Below are positions 9,001 to 17,600 of a DNA stretch of 21,599 bases, one piece after another. Origin of the DNA: an uncultured Chitinophagaceae bacterium (GTDB taxonomy: Bacteria; Bacteroidota; Bacteroidia; Chitinophagales; Chitinophagaceae); NCBI GenBank assembly GCA_937897585.1, contig CALCNY010000026.1, positions 1-21,599 of the forward strand, in the 5' to 3' direction. Below the pieces are notes generated by a model. The model saw nothing but the letters and a program-made list of their open reading frames with translations. It was not told the origin of the DNA and searched no databases. Made by a program: the position numbers and the translations under genes. The first letter of the stretch is position 1, and each line of letters begins with the position of its first letter.

Positions 9001-10952
9001 GAGTCTTCTCCGGATTGAATCCTGGAACATATAGTGTTGCATCCAGAAATCCAAATGGAGTGGTTTCAAATGCAGCAATAGCTGTAATTAATGCAGCACC
9101 AGTTAATCCAGGTACGATAACAACGATTACGGGTACACGAAACATTAATCAATGTGATACACTTCAAAATTATAGTGTACAAAATATTTCAGGGTTGACA
9201 TATACTTGGTCTGTAACAGGCACGGGTAATCGAATTGTAAGTGGACAAGGAACAAACGCAGTGGCAACTATTATGAAAGTTGCGGGCACTTTAAGCATCG
9301 CTAGTTCAGGAGCTTGTGGTGTAAATCCCACGATTTCACTTGCAGTTATTAAAGCTGTTCCAACCACACCTACAACTTTAACATACACAAGCACAAATGT
9401 TTGTTTGTATACGCAATCTACATTCACCAATTCCGGCTTGCGTGATACATTTAGAACAACACAAATAGTAGATGCAACAGGATACATTTGGGAAGTTCCA
9501 ACAGGTTCAGTTTCACAACGTTTAAACGACACAAGTATAACTGTTGTTTTCCCCGATACGATTACATTAAGTTCAACAGATCCTAGATATGTAAAAGTTT
9601 ATAGCGTTTCGGCATGTGACACAAGTTTAGCTAAATCAATTACATTAACACGAACAGTTGCTGCAACTCCAGGGACAATTTATAATTCATTTGATGCAGG
9701 TGCGACAACAGGCCCTGCTGCTGTGACTGCCGTATGTTCAATCGTAGGTGGTGCAGGCACAACTTACAAAATCAGAAAAGTAGCAACAGCATCTACATAT
9801 TCATGGTCAGTAAAATCAGGAACCAATATGATTATTACTCACGAAAATGCTGCTGGCGGGGCCAATGATACAGCCATTACGGTACAGTATTTAAGCGGTT
9901 TTGTTACGGACAGTATTTTTGTAAGGTCTGTAAGTGGTTGTGGTGTGAGTGTTGCAAAAGGAATTAAAGTTTCTGCAACAACACCATCAGCTCCTGCAAC
10001 GTTAACGGTTACTTCTTTAGGTACTATTACATGTGGTCGTCCAAGATATCGTTTTACGGCTCCGGCTGTACTTCCTGCTGCTACCGCAACAACAGGTGCT
10101 GCAACTGGATATCAATGGTCATTTTTCGGAACCTTGGGTGCTACATTCGTAGTAGATTCCGGTTCATTATCAACAAGCGTAGTCACCGGTTACTTCACAA
10201 GTACAGCTGTTCATGGATTGGGAGATTCTGTGAAAATAAGGTATGCATCTACATGTGGATTTAGTGCTTATAAAGTCGCAGCATTAACAAATGTGGCTTC
10301 TTCTTCAAATCCTCCTGCAACTCCTGCTAGTTTAACTGCAACTTTGGTTTCAGATGTTTGTGGTGCAAGAGTATATCGTTACACGGCGCCAGCATTACCT
10401 GCAGGTTCTGCTACTGCTGCAGCAGCTACAGGTTATACATGGACTTTGCCAACTGGATCTGCAGTTGCATTGTCTGCTACTTTGGATTCAGGTGTTTTGA
10501 GTGGGGCAGGTGCGAGATATATAAGATTGAAATATACTAACAATGGGGTAGCTGTTGCTGGCGATAGCGTAAGAGTTCTTTATAATTCAGCTTGTGGTTT
10601 TAGTGTAAATAAATCTTTGAAATTAACCAATGTTGCAAAAGTTTGCTTATTAGGTGCTCCGGTTATTGCAAAAGGTACAAATGAAACTGATGTTATTAAT
10701 GCTGAGATTTATCCAAATCCAAATAATGGCAGTTTTAATTTACATGTAGAAACGGGTGTGTTATCCTTACAATTTGCTGTCATAGAAATAAAAGATATCA
10801 CCGGAAAATCAATTGATCAATTTCAAGTTAATGCAATAAACGGAAAAATTGACGCTTATTACAGCAGTGGGAAATTGAAACCTGGAATGTATTTTATCGG
10901 TTTGAAAAACCAGCTTAAGACAAGCTTTAAAAAAATAGTAGTGATGCAATAA
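6027..10952 (+). CDS. T9SS-secreted multimodular GH16 endo-beta-glucanase (laminarinase type)
   Basis: The 1641-residue protein has a signal peptide (residues 1-31, ending SNSNAQ). A GH16 domain (about 32-281) carries GEIDIMEMG at 149-157, giving the E150-x-D152-x-x-E155 signature: nucleophile, assisting aspartate and acid/base. CGWGNSELENY and DYVRVYQ are typical of the laminarinase-like GH16 branch, which cuts internal beta-1,3 or mixed-linkage glucan. Next come a jelly-roll binding-like domain (288-458, ending FYIDNIYFTK), an Ig-like linker (465-544), a type A module (548-701), another linker (705-786), a second A module (790-946), the SprB-like segment and PKD-like stalk (951-1546) shared with the gene at 1112, and a T9SS sorting domain (about 1555-1641). 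It should act at the surface or outside the cell. No clear promoter of its own was seen: an intrinsic terminator sits just upstream and no GATGTR repeat is present, so expression may depend on read-through or an unrecognised promoter. The exact glucan substrate cannot be read from sequence. Confidence 0.93.
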   Translation: MRTKTTNGLFYIILFLTICFLLLFASNSNAQTLVWQEEFNSTSLNSNYWTYDFGDGCDRNLCGWGNSELENYTTRPENVRIENGNLVIEARNEIYGNSSFTSGRIKTEGRVHLKYGTVEARIKIPNLANGLWPAFWTLGTVGGVWPNIGEIDIMEMGNQSARLANIINKQVTCANHWSNNGTYTYSSSAINSSVDLNNDYHLYKMVWNSQSITMYLDGVSFYTLDISNPVATSKDEFHNPHFLLLNMAIGGAYTGLLNASSISATMPAQMLVDYVRVYQNPGDQLILGTQNLTSGNYGVFTETTSVTDSLSIGTNTTLNYWNNITAITGASAYEGSKVWAVRAAAGNWFGMGIDNKYINLTGHTSGALKFHFKTSYNGQFKFGIKSGDGESWINIPAGSNLYGIVRDGNWHEVSIPLSEFLNTAAGRYCDYWSIKSAFMFAGDAPTAVADFYIDNIYFTKNTVTPTLSNFSVQAKLLGDPAFNLTAPTSNSVGSFSYSSSNTAVAMVSGNTVTITGTGTAVITATQSPSGIYGSASIAANLVVTMPVPTTAAPTPAARNTSDYVSLFSNAYTNVSGTDWFPNWGQTTTVTEVLIAGNATKKYENFNYQGVQFSGAVNASSMSYIHIDIWTPNCSTFDLYLINTTPALVEQKVSVTPSFNGWNSYDIPLTQYPGIALNNINQLKLVSTPFGGTTLYFDNVYFWRPSNLPALSNFSMPVKTIGDAPFVITPPTSNSTGAFTYSSDNAAVATVSGNTITLTGVGTAVITATQAATATYASGTISSTLIVNYPAPTSASPVPPTRSSADYISVYSDAYTNFPGTDFNPNWGQSTIVTDFIIAGNNHKKYENFNYQGIQLANVLNVANMQYVHIDIWTPNCTAFDVYLINTTPALLERKVTLVPTLSGWNSYDIALTQFSPVVLSNITQFKLMAIPAGSSIVYWDNLYFWKASTVSTPTLSVTQPTCAISTGTITVTSSLTSLSFSIDGVNYSNTTGVFSGLNPGTYSVASRNPNGVVSNAAIAVINAAPVNPGTITTITGTRNINQCDTLQNYSVQNISGLTYTWSVTGTGNRIVSGQGTNAVATIMKVAGTLSIASSGACGVNPTISLAVIKAVPTTPTTLTYTSTNVCLYTQSTFTNSGLRDTFRTTQIVDATGYIWEVPTGSVSQRLNDTSITVVFPDTITLSSTDPRYVKVYSVSACDTSLAKSITLTRTVAATPGTIYNSFDAGATTGPAAVTAVCSIVGGAGTTYKIRKVATASTYSWSVKSGTNMIITHENAAGGANDTAITVQYLSGFVTDSIFVRSVSGCGVSVAKGIKVSATTPSAPATLTVTSLGTITCGRPRYRFTAPAVLPAATATTGAATGYQWSFFGTLGATFVVDSGSLSTSVVTGYFTSTAVHGLGDSVKIRYASTCGFSAYKVAALTNVASSSNPPATPASLTATLVSDVCGARVYRYTAPALPAGSATAAAATGYTWTLPTGSAVALSATLDSGVLSGAGARYIRLKYTNNGVAVAGDSVRVLYNSACGFSVNKSLKLTNVAKVCLLGAPVIAKGTNETDVINAEIYPNPNNGSFNLHVETGVLSLQFAVIEIKDITGKSIDQFQVNAINGKIDAYYSSGKLKPGMYFIGLKNQLKTSFKKIVVMQ
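7420..8870 (+). repeat. Intragenic modular repeat array Ig-A-Ig-A
   Basis: Two Ig-like linkers (constant segment coding starts at 7485 and 8214) alternate with two type A modules (DWFPNWGQ and DFNPNWGQ). Only type A occurs in this enzyme; no type B module is present, unlike in the two non-catalytic proteins. Confidence 0.75.
8875..10952 (+). repeat. C-terminal stalk, copy 2 (paralogous to 3866-5932)
   Basis: This is the same series of SprB-like and five PKD-like units as in the preceding gene, almost equal in length (2078 against 2067 bp). The conserved core covers about 9590-10730; the sorting domains after YPNPNNG differ strongly between the two proteins. Confidence 0.85.
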
Positions 10953-11130
10953 TTTTGAATGTTTATTTATTTTTTGAATTAATTCTCTTTCATTAAACAA
11001 TAGTGGAAGTTTTGACATAACTGAATTAACATTGAAGTAATTGTATGAGCGTTGAAGTAGCGATTAAAATCAAAAGTAAAATCAGTTTATACTTAAACTA
11101 TCTAATAATTTAAGTTGAGTTATTTTATTT

Positions 11131-11163
11131 GATGTATGATTGATGTAGTATTGATGTAGTTGA
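11131..11163 (+). promoter_or_regulatory. Candidate operator: three GATGTA cores in 11-bp steps
   Basis: GATGTA occurs at 11131, 11142 and 11153, exactly 11 bp apart, with the two latter inside TTGATGTAGT. The core and the helical period equal those in the divergent region near 900-970. It lies about 90-115 bp upstream of the candidate -7 box of the operon. The regulator identity is inferred from the locus. Confidence 0.55.
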
Positions 11164-11196
11164 TTTGAGTATAAAATGGTTATTATTTTTACTTAG

Positions 11197-11214
11197 GATG
11201 TAGTAATGAAGTGG
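11197..11214 (+). promoter_or_regulatory. Candidate operator: phased pair next to the operon promoter
   Basis: GATGTAGTAATGAAGTGG differs by one base from GATGTAGTAATGATGTGG at 899-916. The cores are at 11197 and 11208. The first core is 49 bp from the candidate -7 box at 11246, the same as for the repeat at 953 and the box at 1002. This shared geometry supports a common activator. Confidence 0.6.
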
Positions 11215-11219
11215 CATTT

Positions 11220-11253
11220 TTGAGCTGTAGGATTTTGGACTGGTTTAACTTTA
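11220..11253 (+). promoter_or_regulatory. Candidate promoter of the modular protein-SusCD operon
   Basis: TTG at 11220-11222, a 23-nt spacer and TAACTTTA at 11246-11253 match the Bacteroidota consensus except for the last base of TAnnTTTG. The box was chosen partly because its distance to the upstream repeat equals that at the other promoter. TACTTTTC at 11252 is an alternative but lacks a well-spaced -33 element. Confidence 0.4.
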
Positions 11254-11318
11254 CTTTTCAAATTACCTTTTTACGGATATTTTTATTTTATTGATTGCAA
11301 ATTAAAATTACAAACACA

Positions 11319-14300
11319 ATGAAAAAGCATTTCTTCATTTCTGCCATTCTGTCTTTTTGTCTATTAGGGGCGATGGCTCAACCTTCATTTCCAGCAACAA
11401 CTCCACCGGTTAGAAACACGACTGATGTGATTTCACTTTTTAGTGACGCTTACACTAATGTAGCCGGAACGAATTGGTTTCCTAATTGGGGACAAACAAC
11501 GGTAGTTACTGATTATACTCTTTTTGGTAACGTAATGAAAAAATATGCCAATCTGAATTATCAAGGTGTTCAATTTGCTTCAACAGTTGACGCTTCTTCA
11601 ATGACTAATCTTCATGTGGACATTTGGACAAATAATTGTCCAACTTTTGATGTTTACCTAATCAATACAAATCCTCCAAATCCAGCTTTGGTAGAAAGAA
11701 AAGTGACTTTAAGTCCTTCTCAAACAGGCTGGAGCAGTTTTGATATTGCGTTAACTCAATATGCTCCCGTTGCTATGGGGAGTTTACAACAAATTAAATT
11801 AGTAGGTACACCATCAGGTGGAACCGTTTATTTGGATAATATTTATTTCTGGAAATCGGCTAGTTCACCAACTATAACTGGTTTCAATGTTCCTTCTGCT
11901 GTTTTAGGAGATGCTCCGTTTACATTAACCCAGCCTACCAGTAATAGTACTGGTGCTTTTACATACACAAGCAGTAATCCGGCAGTAGCTACGGTGAGTG
12001 GCAATGTTGTTACCATTGTAGGTGTTGGCACTTCTGTTATCACAGCAAATCAGGCAGCAGCAGGATCCTACAGCACTGGATCTGTATCTGCGAATCTTGT
12101 GGTTGGTTATCCTGGTCCAACAACCCCGGCACCAACTCCAACAAGATCAGCATCAGATGTGATTTCATTATTTAGTAATGCATACACAGATGTTCCTGTA
12201 GACACGTGGTCGGCATCATGGGATCAGGCTGATTTAGCAGATATTCAAATTGTCGGAAACGATACAAAAAAATATACCAATCTTTTATACAGCGGAACTG
12301 AGTTTACAACTACTACTGTTGATGCCACCAGTATGCAAAATTTACATCTTGATATCTGGACACCAGATGCAACAACTTTTCATGTGAAGTTAGTTGATTT
12401 TGGTGCCAATGGTGTTTATGGTGGCGGCGATGATACAGAACATGAATTGACTTACACTCCAGGTTTAAATAACTGGGTAAGCTATGATATTCCATTGACT
12501 GATTTTTTGGGCTTAACTTCAAGAGCTCATTTGGCTCAAATGATTTTCGTTTCTTCTACAAGCACAGTTTATGTTGACAATGTTTATTTCTGGAAATCAT
12601 CGAATGCGCCAACAATAACCAATTTCTCTATTCCTCCAAAAACTTTAGGAGACGCACCATTTACAATTACAGCTCCAACAAGTAATAGCACAGGAGCATT
12701 TACGTACACAAGTAGTAATCCTGCAGTAGCTACAATAAGTGGAAACACCATTACTGTTGTAGGTATCGGAACCACTGTGATTACAGCTACTCAAGCGGCT
12801 GCCGCTCCATACAGTTCTGGTACAATTACAGCAACATTAGTCGTTGGTTCTCCAATGCCAATGACGCCTGCGCCAACACCAACAAGACCTGCAGCTGATG
12901 TAATTTCACTTTTCAGTAACGCATATACGAACGTACCTGTTGATACATGGTCTGCAGTTTGGGATCAGGCTGATGTTGCTGATATTCAAATTTCAGGTAA
13001 CGATACAAAAAAATATACCAACCTTGTGTTTTCAGGAATTGAATTCACAACAACTACAGTGAATGCTTCTGCCATGCAGAATTATCATATCGATTTATGG
13101 ACACCTGATGCAACAACTTTTCACATTAAGTTGGTTGACTTTGGTGCCGATGGTGTTTATGGTGGTGGTGATGATACAGAACATGAGTTGACTTACACTC
13201 CATCACTTTCTGGTTGGGTGAGTTATGATATTCCGTTGACAGACTTTACAGGTCTTACCAATAGAGCTCATTTGGCTCAGATGATTTTTGTTTCTTCAAC
13301 AAGTACTGTATATATTGATAATGTATATTTCTGGAGATCATCAAATGCACCAACTATCACAGGGTTTTCAATTCCTGCACAAACATTGGGCGTTTCTCCA
13401 TTTAATATAACACCACCTACAAGCAACAGCACTGGTGCAATAACATATACCAGTAGTAACACTTCAGTAGCTACAGTGAGTGGAAGTGTAATTACTGTTG
13501 TAGGAGTGGGTACTGCTATTATTACTGCAACACAAGCTCCATCGGCTCCCTATACAGAAGGAACTGCTACAACAACATTAGTAGTGGGTTATCCTGGTCC
13601 AACCGTTGCCGCTCCAACACCAACTCAATTGCAAGCAAATGTAATTTCATTGTTCAGTAATGCATATTTCAACAGACCTGTAGATACCTGGTCTGCAACA
13701 TGGGATAATGCTGATGTAGCTGATATTTTAGTAGCAGGGAACAGTACAAAAAAATACAGCAATTTGGTTTTTGCCGGGGTAGAGTTTACGTCTATTCCAT
13801 TGAACGCAACCAATTATCAAACTTTCCATGTTGATGTATGGACACCGGATGCAACAACATTCCACGTAAAACTTGTAGACTTTGGTGCAAATGCAGTTTT
13901 TGGTGGAGGTGATGATACTGAACATGAATTAACTTTCACACCAACTCAAAATAACTGGGTTAGCTATGATATTCCGTTGTCAGATTTCACAGGATTGACA
14001 GCGAGAGCTCATTTGGCTCAATTGATTTTTGTTTCTTCTAACAGTACCGTGTACATGGATAATGTTTATTTCTGGAAACCTGCAGGAACAGTGCCTGTGA
14101 CGTTAGTTGATTTCACAGCAACTAAATCCGGAAAATCTGCATTATTAAACTGGAAGACATTGAATGAAGTAAATTCAAGAGGTTTTGCAATTGAAAGAAG
14201 TACTAACGGTAATGCATGGACTCAATTACAATTTGTAAATAGCAACTTGAGCTCTTCATTGTCAAAAGAATATTCAGCGATTGACAGAAATCCTGTAAAT

Positions 14301-14642
14301 GGCGTAAACTATTACAGATTGAAACAAGTTGATGTTGATGGCAAACAAACTATATCATCAATTGCTACAGTTAAGTTTAATACTAGTGATTTGATGGAAT
14401 TTGCTTTCTATCCGAATCCTGCCAAAAACTATATTAATGTTACACTTAACACAATTACTTCTGAAAAAGCAAGAATTGATTTGATGGATGCAAAAGGCAG
14501 CATCGTATTTACTTCAACCTATTCTAAAACAGAACAAGGATCAACTAAAAAAATCAATCTGAATAACTTACCGAAAGGTATTTATGTAATCAGATTTACA
14601 GATGGTGAAATAATGAAAACAAACAAAATAGCAATAGATTAA
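11319..14642 (+). CDS. T9SS-secreted non-catalytic protein with one type A and three type B binding-like modules
   Basis: The ATG at 11319 (1107 residues) opens the signal peptide MKKHFFISAILSFCLLGAMAQ; a TTG at 11295 would add eight residues before it and is unlikely. Modules: A (about 22-180, WFPNWGQ), Ig-like (182-262), B (264-425), Ig-like (428-509), B (510-672), Ig-like (674-757), B (757-921), an FN3-like segment common in T9SS cargo (926-1024, with LLNWKTLNEVNSRGF and YYRLKQVDVDG), and a T9SS sorting domain from FYPNPAKNY to the end. B modules carry the loop DFGANGVYGGGDDTEHEL, rich in Asp and Gly as in metal or ligand loops. No catalytic motif is seen. It is the first gene of the operon, 33 bp before susC, so it is likely expressed with the import system as an extracellular glucan-capturing protein (inference). 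Its C-terminal part differs from the stalk of the two upstream giants. Confidence 0.85.
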   Translation: MKKHFFISAILSFCLLGAMAQPSFPATTPPVRNTTDVISLFSDAYTNVAGTNWFPNWGQTTVVTDYTLFGNVMKKYANLNYQGVQFASTVDASSMTNLHVDIWTNNCPTFDVYLINTNPPNPALVERKVTLSPSQTGWSSFDIALTQYAPVAMGSLQQIKLVGTPSGGTVYLDNIYFWKSASSPTITGFNVPSAVLGDAPFTLTQPTSNSTGAFTYTSSNPAVATVSGNVVTIVGVGTSVITANQAAAGSYSTGSVSANLVVGYPGPTTPAPTPTRSASDVISLFSNAYTDVPVDTWSASWDQADLADIQIVGNDTKKYTNLLYSGTEFTTTTVDATSMQNLHLDIWTPDATTFHVKLVDFGANGVYGGGDDTEHELTYTPGLNNWVSYDIPLTDFLGLTSRAHLAQMIFVSSTSTVYVDNVYFWKSSNAPTITNFSIPPKTLGDAPFTITAPTSNSTGAFTYTSSNPAVATISGNTITVVGIGTTVITATQAAAAPYSSGTITATLVVGSPMPMTPAPTPTRPAADVISLFSNAYTNVPVDTWSAVWDQADVADIQISGNDTKKYTNLVFSGIEFTTTTVNASAMQNYHIDLWTPDATTFHIKLVDFGADGVYGGGDDTEHELTYTPSLSGWVSYDIPLTDFTGLTNRAHLAQMIFVSSTSTVYIDNVYFWRSSNAPTITGFSIPAQTLGVSPFNITPPTSNSTGAITYTSSNTSVATVSGSVITVVGVGTAIITATQAPSAPYTEGTATTTLVVGYPGPTVAAPTPTQLQANVISLFSNAYFNRPVDTWSATWDNADVADILVAGNSTKKYSNLVFAGVEFTSIPLNATNYQTFHVDVWTPDATTFHVKLVDFGANAVFGGGDDTEHELTFTPTQNNWVSYDIPLSDFTGLTARAHLAQLIFVSSNSTVYMDNVYFWKPAGTVPVTLVDFTATKSGKSALLNWKTLNEVNSRGFAIERSTNGNAWTQLQFVNSNLSSSLSKEYSAIDRNPVNGVNYYRLKQVDVDGKQTISSIATVKFNTSDLMEFAFYPNPAKNYINVTLNTITSEKARIDLMDAKGSIVFTSTYSKTEQGSTKKINLNNLPKGIYVIRFTDGEIMKTNKIAID
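11379..14082 (+). repeat. Intragenic modular repeat array A-Ig-B-Ig-B-Ig-B
   Basis: Three successive B modules (VDTWSASWDQ, VDTWSAVWDQ, VDTWSATWDN) are separated by Ig-like linkers whose constant segment is encoded from 11934, 12675 and 13416. The B copies are very similar to each other in protein and DNA, so copy number could change by recombination. Confidence 0.8.
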
Positions 14643-14675
14643 TCGAAACCACTTTAATTATTTAAAACGAAATTT

Positions 14676-17600
14676 ATGAATTTGAGGCTGGCATTTCTTA
14701 ATGCTGTAATTTTTCTGACACTGTTTACCAATCTCGCATTGGCACAGGATTTCAAGGTGTCGGGTAAAGTAAGGAACAAGTCGAATGGAGAAGTGCTTAT
14801 TGGCGCAACTATTACCATCAAAGGCACAGCAACTGCAGTGGCTACAGATGCAATGGGACAATTCTCAATCACAGTTCCTGAAAAAGGTGCGGACTTGTTG
14901 TTTACTTACACAGGATTTAAAACTGTTTCTTTTCCTGTAAAAAACAAAATGTCTAACATCGATATTTTAATGGAAGATGCAAATGGTAGTTTGAACGAAG
15001 TGGTTGTAGTAGGTTATGGTACCAAAAGAAGAAAGGATTTGTCTACAGCTGTTTCTTCTATAAGCGCAAAAGACATTACTTCAACACCAACTGCTGATGC
15101 CGCACAAGCTTTGCAAGGAAAAGTTTCAGGTGTTACCATCGTTCAAAACAGTGGTGCACCCGGCGGAACTGGTGGTACAAGAATCAGAATCAGAGGAATC
15201 TCTTCAATTACAGGAACAAACAATCCTTTGATTGTAGTAGATGGTTATCCTTTACCAGATCAAAATGCTGATAATGTATTGAACTCATTTGGTACAGGAG
15301 ATATTGAATCAATCGATGTGTTGAAAGATGCGGCAGCGGCTTCAATTTACGGACAGCGTGCATCCAACGGCGTTATCATGATTACTACTAAAAGAGGTCG
15401 TCCAGGAAGAGCTAGCATTACTGTTGACATTTACAGAGGTTTACAAAAAGCATGGGATTTGCCAGATATGCTTAATGCAAAAGAATATGCCATTTTGAAT
15501 TCTGAAGCTAGAATCGGAAGTGGATTGTCTCCCATTCCAAAATTGGCTGATTACAATGCAGTAGAGGCTCAGTATGGCAAAGGTACAAACTGGTTAAATG
15601 AAGTGTTCAGAAGAGCTGCTATGCAGAGTGTGAATCTTACTGCAACAGGAGGTTCTGATAAAGCACAATATTTATTTTCAGCAGGATATTTTTTACAAGA
15701 TGGAATTATCTACAAAACAGATGTTGAAAGATTTAACCTTCGTTTCAATGGAGACGTAAAAGTGAATGATCACATTAAAATGGGTAATTCAATTTCAATG
15801 AGCAAGATGACTGAACATGGCGCGGATACTTATTCTCCATTTAACAGTGTTATCCTTCTTGCGCTTATGGCACCGCCAACAGTTTCTCCAAGAAACGCTG
15901 ACGGAACTTATGCCGGTGGTAATGGTAGCGTGGATGGTTTCAGTGAGCCGAACCCGATTTACCAATTGGAAGTGCCAAAAAATGTTTACACCAAATACAG
16001 AGTAAACGGAAATATTTTTACTGAAGTTAACTTCTTGAAAACGCTTAAATTTAAAGCACTTTTCGGAGCTGATTATAACTATCAGGAGATTAATAATTTT
16101 AGCCCGGCAACACCAGCTTCCGGTGGTAATGTTTTTAACCTTACTAATTATTCAGTTCAGAAAGGATTGTATCCTGATTATCTTGCTGAGTACACATTAA
16201 CTTACGATAAAACTTTCCACAAAAAACATAAAGTAAATGGGGTAGTTGGTTACACTTTTCAGGAAAATAAATATTCTTATTTGGTTGCCGGAAGAGGCGG
16301 AAACTTTACGCAAAACATTCCTGTGTTGAACAATCAAATTTTCTTGGCTACAGATGTTTCTCAAACATACAACAGTGCAGAAGATGGAGTGAATAAAAGA
16401 GCCATGTCTTATTTTGGAAGAGTCAATTACGATTTCGACGGAAGAGGTTATTTCGGTTTCTCTATCAGAAGAGATGGAACTTCAAATTTTGCTCCGGGTA
16501 ATAAGTTTGCCACCTTCCCTGCGTTTTCTGCAGCATGGCGCTTGAGTCAGGAGCCATTCTTAAAAAATGTGAAATGGATTAATGAATTGAAAGTACGTTC
16601 AAGCTTTGGTTACACAGGAAATCCTGATGTTACCGGAAATGCTTACATACAAAGTATCAATCAGTCATTCCAGTATACTTTAGGAAATTCAAGTGGATCG
16701 GGTGGGATTGTAACAGGTGCAGCTCCAAGCCGTACTTACAATCCAAACATCAAATGGGAAAAGAATGAGCAATTGAATTTTGGTGTTGACCTAACGGCCT
16801 TCAATAGCCGAATCAATATGTCATTGGATGTGTATCAACGTCGTTCAAGAGATTTAATCTTGTATGTAGCACCACCATTGATTTCAGGAACTTATGAATC
16901 AGTTCCTTTTAATACAGGTTTAATGCAAAACAGAGGTATCGATTTAACCATTACAGGTAAAGTGTTGAACAAGCCAGGCGGATTAAATTGGACTGCAACT
17001 GGTGTATTGGGTACTTACAAAAACAAAGTTGTTTCAATGGGATTATCTGCACCAATTGATAATGGCTTTACTCGTATCACAGGCGGTAGCAAAAGAATTG
17101 AAGCCGGTTATCCTGTAGAATATTTCTACGGTTTTGTCACGGAAGGCATCTTCCAAAATTATGATGAAATCAATGCTCACGCAGTACAATCTCCAGGAGT
17201 AGATCCTACAACTTCTACAGCTCCTGGTGATATCAAATTTAAAGATTTGAACAATGATGGTATCATCAACGATAAAGACAGAACTAACATTGGTAATTTC
17301 AATCCAACTTTCACTTTTGGATTAACCAACAACGTAACGTATAAAAATTTCGAATTGACAGTTTTCTTGCAAGGTTCACAAGGGAATAAAGTGTTGAACT
17401 TCACCAGATGGTACACTGAAGGCGGTGTAAGTAATGGTAATTATTCAACTGATGTTATTGGCCGTTGGACTTCAGCTGGTACAACGAACACCATGCCACG
17501 ACTGGTGTTGAATGACCCCAACGGAAACAACAGGGTTTCTGATCGCTTTGTAGAAGATGCTTCTTATATCAGATTAAAAAACATCAGACTTTCTTATTCA

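Larger units (their letters stand above)
10953..11318. other. Gene-free regulatory stretch before the SusCD operon
   Basis: I find no credible gene and no GC-rich terminator hairpin in these 366 bp. The region is very AT-rich and contains the GATGTA triple repeat (11131-11158), a second phased pair (11197-11214) and a candidate promoter (11220-11253). A weaker related pair, TTGAAGTA at 11032 and TTGAAGTAG at 11052, may be a decayed site. The layout mirrors the region before the 1112 gene. Confidence 0.6.

Noticed and set aside
10953..11010. Terminator after the 6027 gene
   Set aside because: Only AT-rich partial palindromes such as GAATTAATTC were seen; no GC-rich stem with a T tract.
11252..11259. 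TACTTTTC as the -7 box of the SusCD operon
   Set aside because: The nearest TTG gives a 14-nt spacer, too short; TAACTTTA at 11246 has an acceptable spacer and the same distance to the operator as the first promoter.
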